NCBI GenBank assembly: GCA_905221605.1
Contig: CAJNDS010000773.1
Coordinates: forward strand, 12,501-70,725
Direction: 5' to 3'
Length of the DNA: 58,225 nucleotides
From: Symbiodinium natans
Lineage: Eukaryota; Sar; Dinophyceae; Suessiales; Symbiodiniaceae
Shown one piece after another: positions 36,101-38,671 of the stretch. A model generated the notes under the pieces. It made no database searches. It had not been told where the DNA came from and saw nothing but the letters and a program-made list of their open reading frames with translations. Within the stretch, counting starts at the first letter, position 1; each line of letters opens with the position of its first letter. A program made the translations under genes and the position numbers.

Positions 36101-37419
36101 TCTGGCTCTTGGGCTTCTGGGGCTATCGCCTGGCTCATTCATCGTGTCCATTGGCCGCGCAGGCTCCGCAGCCGCGTTCGTTGCTGGCTGGCCCATCGAG
36201 GAGGCTATTGCTTTCGGGTTTAGGGTTTAGGGTTTCGGGTTCCAGGCCTTTGCGAGATAGGTCTTGAGGCTTAGGGTGTGCTCCTAAACGCTAAGCTGTT
36301 TTAGCCTTGAACTCTATTTTGAAGGGCTGGCGGAAGTACTCTCGCTTTTTGAGTTCAGACCACGAGTTTGCCCTAAAAGACCCTAGAAACCGAATTCCTC
36401 CACCCCGGAGCCCCTCAACCGGGTTTAGGGTTTAGGGTTTAGGGTTTGGGATTTAGGGTTTGGGGTTTAGGGTTTGTTGTTTCGCCCAATAATAGCTGTA
36501 CTTATAGCCCAATCGTAGCCACACTAGGGCACTTAAGAGGCGTACAAGTGGGCTATAAGTACAGAAATGATTGGCCATGAAGTACCATGAACCTCCACGT
36601 AAGCCCGAAACCCCAAGCCCTAACAGCCTTAAAACCTAAACCTGAACCCTAAACCCGAAGCCCCAAACTTCCAACCTTAAACCCCAAGAACCGCATGGCA
36701 GGCTCCAAGCCCTGTCCCCCCCTGAGCAGAGCGGGGGGGGGGGGAGGCCTTAGAATGCCCCAAACGAGTAGAATCCCCGCTTTAGGGTTCAGGATTTTTG
36801 GGGTCTAGGGCATTCAGGACCCGCAGAAGTAGGTACCCCCAATTTTGGGAAGCCCCCCAAATATCAGATGCGCATCCATGAAAATCAGGACGAAGCCCTA
36901 CAACTCCTAGACCGCTGCAAGGAAAATAGTACCCTACACTACTATTGGGTCATTCTGAGGAACCCTGAACCCCAAACCAACCCTAAACCCTAAACCCTAA
37001 CCCCTGAACCCTGAACCCTTAACCCTAAACCCTAAACCCTAAGCCCTAAACCCTAAACCCTAAACCCTAAACCCTAGCCCGAAACCTTCAACCCTAAACC
37101 CTAAACCGTATTCTGCTATTGGGTCATTCTTCGGAACCCTTGGATCCTGCCAGGGGGTGCCAGGAGCGCAGAGGTTAGGTGCGTTGTATGCCGCTGTGTA
37201 GCGCGTCATACCAGGATGCCAGCTCTCGCTCCCAAGTTCCCAGTCTAGGGTTTAGGGTTTAGGGTGTAGGGTTTAGGGTTTAGGGTTTAGGGTTTAGGGT
37301 TTAGGGTTTAGGGTTCAGACGGCCTCCAGGCGATTGTGGCCGGGCTGGTTGCAGCCCATGCCACACTCTTTGTGGACGGAAGTGTGACGTCCGGGCCTGT
37401 GGGACTTTCTCATCTCTAG
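11474..37419 (+). CDS. Intron-dense PfkB-family (pseudouridine-kinase-like) gene, overall span
   Basis: The PfkB/ribokinase family phosphorylates sugars or nucleosides using ATP. The block order here fits the pseudouridine-kinase branch, which acts in cytosolic pseudouridine breakdown. At least thirteen short plus-strand islands encode, in the right order, the N-terminal beta strand GGAVMDHVAR, the substrate motif GGVGRN, ARLG/GALGADAAGR, YTALLDGKGEL, ADM, EANL, FDPVSVAKA, PNFDEL, GMGPRG, the anion-hole motif TGAGDALLAG and the C-terminal helix AAFVAGWPIEEAIAFG. Joined, they give roughly 300 codons over 26 kb. Splice sites that keep frame can be placed at seven junctions (five GC-AG, two GT-AG). 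Introns are packed with TTTAGGG/CCCTAAA arrays and TIR elements. Upstream Pro/Ser-rich islands may be a linker. A fused glycosidase (PsuG) domain, known in some eukaryotes, was not found. The section between the GMGPRG and TGAGD exons is unresolved. Exact first and last exons are uncertain. Confidence 0.8.
11794..11884 (-). repeat. CCCTAAA array (13 units)
   Basis: Perfect units. Less regular copies extend left to 11755. Confidence 0.93.
12229..12323 (+). CDS. Candidate exon with consensus splice sites
   Basis: Preceded by a T-rich tract (12191-12216) and CACAAG, followed by GAGCCT|GTGAGTGAG. Frame TRRSPLYEAPAVADVSLRCH, then CETWTAWTPQSL. It lies in the kinase intron between exons 1 and 2 but does not match the family there, so it may be an alternative or separate exon. 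Confidence 0.4.
12411..12622 (-). repeat. CCCTAAA array (about 30 units)
   Basis: Mostly perfect, with CCCGAAA and one-base indel variants. Lies upstream of kinase exon 2. Confidence 0.94.
12660..12726 (+). CDS. Kinase exon 2: RGASLTSMPGEARG
   Basis: Follows a 17-bp C run (12639-12655) ending CCGAAG, a plausible pyrimidine tract plus acceptor. Frame reads EVRPFDSEQRGASLTSMPGEARG, matching the T-S-x-P-G segment that precedes GGVGRN in pseudouridine kinases. A GC donor at 12727 joined to the AG acceptor at 14234-14235 keeps frame and yields TSMPGEARGPGGVGRN. The tetramer GGCC occurs at both ends of the intron (12726-12729 and 14235-14238). Confidence 0.75.
12975..13091. mobile_element. MITE family D, copy 1
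   Basis: CTAGGATGCCCAGTA ... TACTGGGCAGCCTAG. The interior shares AGGTTCCCTTAT and AAAAAAG.GGCACCCTT with family C, so C and D are related. Confidence 0.82.
13461..13546 (+). repeat. TTTAGGGG 8-bp array
   Basis: About 11 units with an extra G in each unit, unlike the 7-bp arrays nearby. Confidence 0.93.
14236..14272 (+). CDS. Kinase exon 3: PGGVGRNIAEVA (PfkB signature 1 region)
   Basis: A 37-bp exon encoding GGVGRNIAEVA, the most conserved N-terminal motif of the family (GG.G.N.A). It follows a CCCTAAA array and TGTAG. A GC donor at 14273 and the CAG acceptor ending at 14580 keep frame to exon 4. GGCTG is repeated at both ends (14272-14276 and 14580-14584). Confidence 0.87.
14581..14660 (+). 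CDS. Kinase exon 4: AARLGCAVSLLGALGADAAG
   Basis: Frame gives AARLGCAVSLLGALGADAAG followed by RALSGHS, the helix and strand after GGVGRN (ARLG..v.L.galG.D..G..L). C-array upstream (14501-14550) and G-array downstream (14680 on). The 3' boundary is ambiguous: GCACTC occurs at 14655-14660 and again at 15218-15223 just before exon 5. Confidence 0.9.
14942..15046 (-). repeat. CCCTCAA block followed by CCCTAAA
   Basis: Six consecutive CCCTCAA units, then CCCTAAA with two CCTAAAT variants. Confidence 0.9.
15219..15267 (+). CDS. Kinase exon 5: CRELGIDVQERRGG
   Basis: Frame continues RALSGHS-CRELGIDVQERRGG, matching the L..LGIDV segment of PfkB proteins. Possible GT donor at 15268 (GGAG|GTTTCAGG). 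The upstream intron end is not GC-AG or GT-AG in the best alignment, so its boundary is open. The upstream flank resembles the left terminus of MITE family A, and an A-type right terminus sits at 15313-15329. Confidence 0.65.
15580..15698. mobile_element. MITE family F, copy 1
   Basis: TACTTGGAAGCCCGGTTGAC ... GTCAAAAGAGCTTCCAAGTA. Confidence 0.8.
16157..16250 (+). CDS. Candidate exon ending at a family-G MITE
   Basis: Frame SEPQALDHQRSISEEDVEVL, then ATSRTVIWLEN and TGA. It resembles the isEE.v..l segment of kinases but is out of order relative to exons 6 and 7, so it is not placed in the gene. A family-G TIR element begins 10 bp later. Confidence 0.3.
16261..16370. mobile_element. MITE family G, copy 1
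   Basis: TTGTCCTCTTAGTAGTAGAG ... GTACTGGACAACTAAG, with AACCTTTTTCGGGTAATA and AAAGGTTAACCTTTAAAT inside. Confidence 0.75.
17257..17319 (+). CDS. Kinase exon 6: LPEATYTALLDGKGELVGAV
   Basis: Frame reads LPEATYTALLDGKGELVGAVA, the classic TA.Y.all...Gel..ava block. Acceptor CTCAG ends at 17256. Donor GC at 17320 (GTGGCG|GCCGGG), followed by a long CCCTAAA array (17336-17568). Splicing to exon 7 gives GELVGAVA-DMAILDS in frame. The intron (17320-20250) holds the PPR ORF. Confidence 0.92.
17336..17568 (-). repeat. CCCTAAA array with CCCTATG/CCCTAAT variants
   Basis: About 33 units. Starts 17 bp after the donor of kinase exon 6, so here the intron starts with a C-array, an exception to the usual polarity. 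Confidence 0.93.
17871..17932 (+). CDS. Candidate exon EMRYLDIEQALESMINVGLQ
   Basis: Frame EMRYLDIEQALESMINVGLQ ends at CTACAAG|GTACCTAC, a good GT donor. It lies 460 bp upstream of the PPR ORF in the same orientation and could be a 5' exon of that gene. Kinase exon 6 splices in frame past it to exon 7. Confidence 0.38.
18156..18345. repeat. TA and TAG/GTC microsatellites upstream of the PPR ORF
   Basis: TA repeat 18156-18182, CCCTAAA 18203-18250, then TAGTAG/TCGTCG-type triplets 18258-18330 that are in frame with the ORF as Ser-rich codons. Confidence 0.85.
18390..19855 (+). CDS. Pentatricopeptide-repeat (PPR-like) protein, nested in a kinase intron
   Basis: An uninterrupted ORF of 492 codons if read into the repeat. 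PPR proteins bind organellar RNA and act in its processing or editing. The best repeat is at residues about 298-332 (YVVLCGLLERISYRKDWKRA, then ESVWDTFMRKNIKPN), with weaker repeats at about 268-297 and 333-367. Residues 1-119 contain no Asp or Glu but many Arg/Lys and a short hydrophobic stretch (38-48), typical of an organelle-targeting extension. The frame is open upstream to about 18291 without a Met, through a Ser-rich stretch made by a TAG/GTA microsatellite, so an upstream exon is possible. Left flank is CCCTAAA (18203-18250); right flank TTTAGGG (19857 on). The continuous ORF ends at a TAG inside the first repeats (19866-19868). A GT donor at 19856 and AG at 19923-19924 would remove the array and keep frame. 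Confidence 0.85.
19857..19919 (+). repeat. TTTAGGG array ending the PPR ORF
   Basis: Six perfect units and degenerate copies. Supplies the in-frame TAG of the continuous ORF. Confidence 0.92.
19925..20021 (+). CDS. Possible last exon of the PPR gene
   Basis: If 19856-19924 is spliced (GT...GGGTGGGAG), the codon CG|G is restored and the frame continues RKLRQLRGTTYLARRTSP and on to a TAA at 20019-20021. The last ten codons fall inside a family-A MITE copy (from 19991), so the true end may be earlier. In another frame the same segment reads EASAAPRNNIPSTSDKSR and stops. Confidence 0.4.
19991..20078. mobile_element. MITE family A, internally deleted copy
   Basis: CACTTGGAGGTTCAGGGTAC ... GTACCCTGAACCTCCAAGTG, near-perfect termini in only 88 bp. 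Confidence 0.85.
20022..20250. other. Kinase intron 6, distal part
   Basis: Remainder of the family-A copy (to 20078), a short unique stretch and a TTTAGGG/TTTGGGG array (20164-20228) ending just before the acceptor of exon 7. Confidence 0.5.
20251..20322 (+). CDS. Kinase exon 7: DMAILDSISAASVSQRCDH
   Basis: Begins exactly with the DM expected after GAVA and continues DMAILDSISAASVSQRCDH-LVWIS. Acceptor CTCACCAAG ends at 20250. Donor GCAAGC at 20323 keeps frame to exon 8. GCAAG is present at both intron ends (20323-20327 and 21224-21228). A GT donor at 20331 would break the frame to exon 8. Confidence 0.92.
20331..21228. other. Kinase intron 7: A+C-rich low complexity
   Basis: TTTAGGG 20363-20400, then from about 20590 the plus strand is strongly A+C-rich with long C-runs (20727-20810) and GAGAGA tracts (21100-21115, 21175-21198). 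ORFs here (20604-20813, 20950-21207) are low-complexity artefacts. Confidence 0.5.
21229..21291 (+). CDS. Kinase exon 8: ANAGLCLCEANLAPAALQAL
   Basis: Encodes ANAGLCLCEANLAPAALQAL, matching the l.v.EaNL...al strand-helix of pseudouridine kinases. It sits at the switch from 600 bp of A+C-rich to 400 bp of G+T-rich sequence and is followed by a G run of about 20, so the exact 3' end is uncertain. Confidence 0.82.
21292..22169. other. Kinase intron 8: G+T-rich then C-arrays
   Basis: G-run at 21291-21310, then TTTTAGGG-like G+T-rich DNA to about 21665. Abrupt return to C/A-rich at 21670. CCCTAAA/CCCCAAA arrays 21831-21911 and 22001-22119, with a short TTTAGGG at 21979-21996. Confidence 0.5.
22170..22506. 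mobile_element. MITE family A interrupted by a CCCTAAA array
   Basis: Left part 22170-22283 and right part 22465-22506 together equal one family-A copy. The 181-bp array sits in the word CAGTTA|TTATTGG. The right terminus CCTCCAAG provides the acceptor of kinase exon 9. Confidence 0.85.
22284..22464 (-). repeat. CCCTAAA / CCCTAAAA array inside a MITE-A copy
   Basis: Starts with 7-bp units, has an 8-bp CCCTAAAA block (22311-22404), and ends with 7-bp units. Confidence 0.93.
22505..22559 (+). CDS. Kinase exon 9: short exon ending SAGLVR(F)
   Basis: Frame LPGSTAELSPGPSAGLVR, joined at GTGCG|GTTCTTGG to exon 10, gives AGLVRFDPVSVAKA. The acceptor is the terminal CCTCCAAG of a family-A MITE copy. 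GGTTC is repeated at the intron ends (22559-22563 and 23972-23976). Assigned mainly by position and frame, as the sequence itself is not conserved. Confidence 0.6.
22574..22639 (+). repeat. 21-bp higher-order array (TTTAGGG x2 + TTTGGGG)
   Basis: Three successive trimers in which every third unit is TTTGGGG. Confidence 0.85.
22659..22767. mobile_element. MITE family C, copy 2
   Basis: TTGGTAGCCAGTGGTGCCC ... GCTGGGCTACCAA. Confidence 0.8.
23841..23946 (-). repeat. Perfect CCCTAAA array (about 15 units)
   Basis: Ends 26 bp before kinase exon 10, and with the 24059 array brackets that exon in inverted orientation. Confidence 0.94.
23973..24043 (+). CDS. Kinase exon 10: FDPVSVAKAPRGAW
   Basis: Encodes FDPVSVAKA, the hallmark (F/D-P-V/T-S-v-.K) of pseudouridine kinases, then PRGAWCNLSTPSAS. 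Acceptor GCCGAG ends at 23972. GT donor at 24044 (TCTG|GTTTCGGG). Splicing to 24306 is canonical GT-AG and in frame. Confidence 0.92.
24059..24289 (+). repeat. Longest perfect TTTAGGG array (33 units)
   Basis: 231 bp of uninterrupted TTTAGGG, equal to 33 exact 7-bp units by coordinates. It makes up almost all of kinase intron 10 (24044-24305). Confidence 0.95.
24306..24380 (+). CDS. Kinase exon 11: LAAPNFDELMAMLGAPQ
   Basis: Acceptor CCTTTGCAG ends at 24305. Frame CLALRWDLAAPNFDELMAMLGAPQ contains the PN..EL block that follows PVS..K. The intron before it (24044-24305) is almost entirely a perfect TTTAGGG array. The exon runs directly into another TTTAGGG array (24383 on), with CAGGG shared by both ends of the next intron. 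Confidence 0.9.
24383..24488 (+). repeat. TTTAGGG array with two TCTAGGG variants
   Basis: About 15 units starting 3 bp after kinase exon 11. Confidence 0.93.
24667..24714 (+). CDS. Probable kinase exon 12
   Basis: Strong acceptor with a pyrimidine-rich tract (CTCATCTCCTGAATCTCGTCTGTGCAG, quoted in parts: ends TCTGTGCAG at 24666) followed by about 48 bp open in three frames, then TTTAGGG. The family is poorly conserved here, so frame is not fixed by motif. Confidence 0.42.
25311..25373 (+). CDS. Possible kinase exon 13 (helical, GGLPAPLRAAAVEAL)
   Basis: After GGTCTCCAG, one frame reads GGLPAPLRAAAVEALSSGR, suitable for the helix before the G..G strand. The other two frames are also open, and no motif fixes it. 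Followed by degenerate CCCTAAA/CTATAAATC repeats. Confidence 0.35.
25822..25922. mobile_element. MITE family B, copy 1
   Basis: 101-bp near-palindrome: TTGGGATGTTCCCCC ... GGGGGAACATCCCAA, with AGTCCTTAATAGGG and its complement inside. Confidence 0.87.
26068..26218 (-). repeat. CCCTAAA array with CCCTAAAA sub-block
   Basis: About 13 perfect 7-bp units, then four 8-bp units at 26157-26199. Confidence 0.92.
26332..26445. mobile_element. MITE family D, copy 2
   Basis: CTAGGATGCCCAGTAGTACC ... TTTTTGGGCAGCCTAG. Flanked on the left by the same CATCTAGG context as copy 1. Confidence 0.84.
26446..27350. other. Intron terrain
   Basis: CCCTAAA 26603-26638, a possible exon at 26673-26730 after CTCTGCAG (frame not settled), degenerate TTTAGGG 26840-27050, then C/A-rich sequence with degenerate CCCTAAA to 27320. 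Confidence 0.4.
27351..27405 (+). CDS. Kinase exon 14: GMGPRGCVLATRVPALSEK
   Basis: Frame gives GMGPRGCVLATR, matching the vv.lGprG.lla strand that precedes the TGAGD motif. Acceptor CAAAAG at 27350. The exon runs up to the terminus of a family-F TIR element (27411-27513), which would start the intron. Confidence 0.7.
27411..27513. mobile_element. MITE family F, copy 2
   Basis: GAGAAGCTCTTTTGACTTAG ... AAGTCAAAAGAAACTTCCAA. Starts at the 3' edge of kinase exon 14. Confidence 0.8.
27763..27810 (+). CDS. Candidate exon SATHAFTGPFAPRFE
   Basis: Acceptor GTGGCCGCAG, frame SATHAFTGPFAPRFE, donor GAGG|GTATCAA. It lies between kinase exons 14 and 15 in gene order; the protein there is variable in the family, so assignment is not possible from motifs. 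Confidence 0.35.
27834..27936. mobile_element. MITE family B, copy 2
   Basis: TTGGGATATTCCCCCTTATAC ... GAGGGAACATCCCAA. Confidence 0.87.
27954..28106 (+). CDS. Unassigned 50-codon coding island with stop
   Basis: Open frame reading DTLSVFAGLFTHSSSSPLNA and later LALPWSIVKRGIYEPKLKGR, ending FDPK and TAG (28104-28106). It starts 18 bp after a family-B TIR element (ends 27936). It lies in the unresolved 27.4-34.9 kb part of the kinase gene but matches no PfkB block, so it is either another nested exon or a chance frame. Confidence 0.38.
   Translation, partial: DTLSVFAGLFTHSSSSPLNAILKQDLALPWSIVKRGIYEPKLKGRNFDPK
28138..28403 (+). CDS. Hydrophobic coding island, two overlapping frames
   Basis: Frame one (28138-28341) reads GTPYLGNLVIGAWASLAIG with more hydrophobic sequence. 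Frame two (28173-28403) reads MELWFILISPTPCGVPLVVL and on. Both look like membrane protein, so strand composition rather than coding may explain them. No family recognised. Confidence 0.28.
28404..29403. other. Intron terrain with family-G element and TA palindrome
   Basis: CCCTAAA at 28408-28428, family-G copy 28577-28670, a CT microsatellite 28907-28940 and a TA-rich palindrome 28995-29032. The 29040-29400 segment is non-repetitive with no long ORF. Confidence 0.4.
28577..28670. mobile_element. MITE family G, right-damaged copy
   Basis: GACAAGTCTTCCTTGGTAG, GAACCTTTTTCGGGTAATAC and AAAGGTTGACCTTTAAAT are shared with copy 1; the right terminus is lost. Confidence 0.7.
29404..29491. mobile_element. 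MITE family A, diverged partial copy
   Basis: ACTTGGAGGTTCAGGGTAC followed by TATAAG words; right terminus not found. Confidence 0.6.
29512..29602 (-). repeat. C5-7 TAAA array
   Basis: Units of 9-11 bp with five to seven C, followed by a C-run to 29637. Confidence 0.85.
29641..29703 (+). CDS. Candidate exon after a C-run
   Basis: A run of C (29607-29637) ending GCAG at 29641 precedes a frame EHLRELVLDVVLASAVPESL. CCCTAAA repeats follow at once. Position would suit the unresolved kinase segment before TGAGD, but this is unproven. Confidence 0.35.
29855..29877 (+). CDS. Candidate 23-bp micro-exon
   Basis: Strong acceptor CCTCCCTGCAG, then GGCCGAACATCC...GATGTAAG and GTTTAGGG. Translates GRTSFDVR. 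Both splice signals are good, but the reading frame does not fit directly to kinase exon 15. Confidence 0.3.
30415..30600. mobile_element. MITE family A interrupted by a TTTAGGG array
   Basis: Left part (ACTTGGAGAGGTTCATGG ... GCGCTTAAGGGG) ends at about 30501, array at 30503-30561, right part resumes TGCAGTTATAGG and ends ACCATGAACC. Confidence 0.8.
30600..30720 (+). CDS. Candidate exon directly after a MITE-A terminus
   Basis: Frame PFVVAKAALVASDDARCGVH, then EGLELTRTLDLTVVEVLRGT, open to the next CCCTAAA array. It starts where the family-A copy at 30415-30600 ends (CATGAACC). A minus-strand frame is also open. Family not recognised. Confidence 0.35.
30789..30845 (+). CDS. Candidate micro-exon
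   Basis: TATTTCAACAG followed by a frame LAELCRTPGRFLPCTSACR and then GCTTGCAG|GTGCCC. A TTTAGGG array follows at 30883. Splice signals are fair; no homology seen. Confidence 0.33.
30964..31028. mobile_element. MITE family A, inner fragment
   Basis: AACTATAGCTGCACTTACAAG and AGGTTATAAGTAGCAG match the interior; both termini weak. Confidence 0.5.
31981..32130 (+). CDS. Candidate exon
   Basis: Frame IANGNHTAPHTCTMKPSSSE, FAFLQSGSVRMSKMSRKVAD, open to a TAA in CCCTAAA. Polar and natural in composition. The minus strand is also open (a 74-codon frame), so strand is uncertain. Confidence 0.3.
32613..32920 (+). CDS. Overlapping-frame coding island with a FCPYCSQRF motif
   Basis: From an ATG at 32613 one frame reads MSTSPAVLESIRGTSETLDQ and on to a TGA at 32730. 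A second frame, open from about 32669 to 32920, reads EEVIREIQGPNPEPEAD and then HPDIRFCPYCSQRFSAPPYL, a CxxC-type half zinc finger. Either a small intron or a frameshift lies between them near 32700-32730, or the island is a decayed gene. The tail of the second frame is CCCTAAA-derived. Confidence 0.4.
33022..33062 (+). CDS. Candidate exon with GTGAGG donor
   Basis: GGATGCCAG then EPLIESGCRSCTGWG, ending GGATGGG|GTGAGGAG, one of the few consensus-like GT donors in the window. No homology recognised. Confidence 0.33.
33063..34858. other. Intron terrain: 8-bp C-array, homopolymers, C/G-rich low complexity
   Basis: CCCCTAAA array (33148-33320), C-run 33340-33356 and G-run 33399-33415. Island 33430-33515 is open in two plus frames (RGSLPFATERKDNGLLRSLR; PERLSTFCDRAKGQRPPAKP). 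34170-34320 is C-rich and gives false Pro-rich and Gly-rich ORFs on the two strands. 34780-34860 is CCCTGAAA-like. Confidence 0.45.
33148..33320 (-). repeat. CCCCTAAA 8-bp array (about 21 units)
   Basis: Perfect 8-bp periodicity for 172 bp; the mirror form of the 13461 array. Confidence 0.94.
34918..34948 (+). CDS. Kinase exon 15: VTGAGDALLA (PfkB signature 2, catalytic)
   Basis: Encodes VTGAGDALLAG, the anion hole and the catalytic Asp of PfkB kinases. CCCTAAA array (34859-34909) and CCTAG lie just upstream. GC donor at 34949, acceptor CAG ending at 36162. The 8-bp repeat GCAGGCTC is present at both junctions (34945-34952 and 36159-36166). Joined product reads TGAGDALLAGSAAAFVAGW. Confidence 0.92.
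34978..36162. other. Kinase intron 15: T/G-rich degenerate TTTAGGG
   Basis: Bounded by the GCAGGCTC repeats. Contains TTTAGGG fragments at 34980-35000, 35490-35525, 35650-35720, 35745-35775 and G-runs 35420-35465. A possible micro-exon (35118-35146, TSRRSTVGGIS) has CTTACAG and CGG|GTTTGC signals, but including it would interrupt the TGAGDALLAG-SAAAF reading. Confidence 0.5.
36163..36217 (+). CDS. Kinase exon 16: AAAFVAGWPIEEAIAFG
   Basis: Frame SAAAFVAGWPIEEAIAFG is the helix after TGAGD with the usual W.p.eEA..fG pattern. Ends TTTCGG|GTTTAGGG, so the intron begins inside a TTTAGGG array. Confidence 0.92.
36485..36600. mobile_element. MITE family A lacking its left terminus
   Basis: CCCAATAATAGCTGTACTT ... 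TACCATGAACCTCCACGT. The left terminus is missing; instead a TTTAGGG array (36421-36475) abuts. Confidence 0.8.
36601..37320. other. Kinase intron 16
   Basis: Degenerate CCCTAAA 36620-36680 and 36961-37105, a G-run 36733-36744, then a TTTAGGG array 37246-37316 directly before exon 17. Island 37150-37245 has no clear frame. Confidence 0.45.
37321..37419 (+). CDS. Kinase exon 17: GLQAIVAGLVAAHATLF, apparent C-terminus
   Basis: Frame GLQAIVAGLVAAHATLFVDGSVTSG-PVGLSHL, then TAG. This fits the last helix of PfkB proteins (..aa..aA.atl...gsV). The TAG (37417-37419) is formed at the junction with a TTTAGGG array, so it is either a repeat-supplied stop or a donor region of a further intron. Confidence 0.8.
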   Translation, partial: GLQAIVAGLVAAHATLFVDGSVTSGPVGLSHL

Positions 37420-37583
37420 GGTTTAGGGTTTAGGGTTTAGGGTTTAGGGCTTAGGGTTTAGGGTTTAGGGTTTAGGGCTTAGGGCTTAGGGCTTAGGGTT
37501 TAGGGTTTAGGGTTTAGGGTTTAGGTTTAGGTTTTAGGGTTTAGGGTTTAGGGTTTAGGGTTTAGGGTTCAGGGTTTAGGGTG
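37417..37583 (+). repeat. TTTAGGG array with GCTTAGG variants
   Basis: About 23 units, directly after the stop of kinase exon 17. Confidence 0.92.
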
Positions 37584-37586
37584 TGG

Positions 37587-37641
37587 GGCCATGGGGGGAG
37601 GGGATGGTGATAGGGCCATGGGGGGAGGGGATGGTGATAGG
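37587..37641. repeat. 27-bp tandem duplication
   Basis: Two copies of a unit containing GGGCCATGGGGGGAGGGG; identical bases recur at a 27-bp offset (37589 and 37616). Confidence 0.9.
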
Positions 37642-37802
37642 GTCTTTCAAGGCTTGACATAACTGCCGCAGCCCTAAATACACTAAACCCCAAACCCGGC
37701 AAGGCTTCGCATGAATTGTCGAAGCCTTACAGGATGTCTAGTTTCGGGGGTCAGAGTTTAGGATTTTGGGTTTTAAAGTTTTAGGGTGTAGGGTTTAGGG
37801 TC

Positions 37803-37972
37803 TTGGATGGGTTACACGCACTGTTAGCCCAGGCCAAGACCCAACAGCCCACCAGCATCGCTTCACACTCGGCCATTTCCAGACGTTTCCGTCTTTTCTG
37901 GTCTTGCCCGGCCGTGCAACAATTGATCGGGCTCCTTATGCGCTGTTGGGAACAACATGAACCAACCCCCAA
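37803..37972 (+). CDS. Candidate coding island after the kinase gene
   Basis: Frame LDGLHALLAQAKTQQPTSIA, then SHSAISRRFRLFWSCPAVQQ and LIGLLMRCWEQHE, ending in a C-run. No initiator Met. It follows a TTTAGGG tract. Not recognised; the minus strand is also open. Confidence 0.25.
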
Positions 37973-38096
37973 CCCCCCCCCCCCCTCCCCTCAAAAAAAG
38001 AGTGAAAGATAATGAACCCCATATCCTAAGCCCTAAACTCTGAACCCCAAACCCTAAACCCTAACCCCTAAACCCTAAACCCCAAACTCTGAACTC

Positions 38097-38203
38097 TGTC
38101 TTCGTCCCAAGGCCGCTTCTCCGGCCGAGTCTGCTGCCATCGCTCCGGGCACTTCTGGGTGCGCAGCGCCCCTCTCAGCTGGAGGGGAGCTGCGGTCAAG
38201 AAG
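38097..38203 (+). CDS. Candidate exon, Ala/Ser-rich
   Basis: Frame PKAASPAESAAIAPGTSGCA and APLSAGGELRSR, bracketed by CCCTAAA (38040-38090) and TTTAGGG (38203 on). Low-complexity composition limits confidence. Confidence 0.33.
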
Positions 38204-38671
38204 GTTTAGGGTTTAGGGTTTAGGGTTTGGGGTTTGGGGTTTGGGGTGTGGGGTTTAGGGGGCTCGAGGGTTTTAAGTTTAGGTTATTAAACCCCTAACC
38301 CCCTAACCCCCTAACCCCCTAAAACCTCTAAACCCCAAAGCCCGTAAGCCCCTAAACCCCTAAACCCCTAAGCCCCTAAGCCCTTAAACCCTAAACCCTA
38401 AACCCGTAGCCCCTAAGCCCCTAAACCCCTAAGCCCTAAAACCTAAAACCTAAAACCCTAGACCCTACTACCAGGATGCCCAAGATGCTCCCATTCAGGA
38501 AACGGTTTGAGTGCTTGCTTGGAGGTTTCGGTGGGCCTGAGGGCCTCCCCAGGCCTTTACAACCCGAAACCCTAAACCCTACACCCTAAACCCTAAACCC
38601 TAGACCCCTAAACCCCTAAGTACGTAGGACCTTTAGGGTCTATTTGGCACGCCTCTTTTGCCGCCGGGGAA

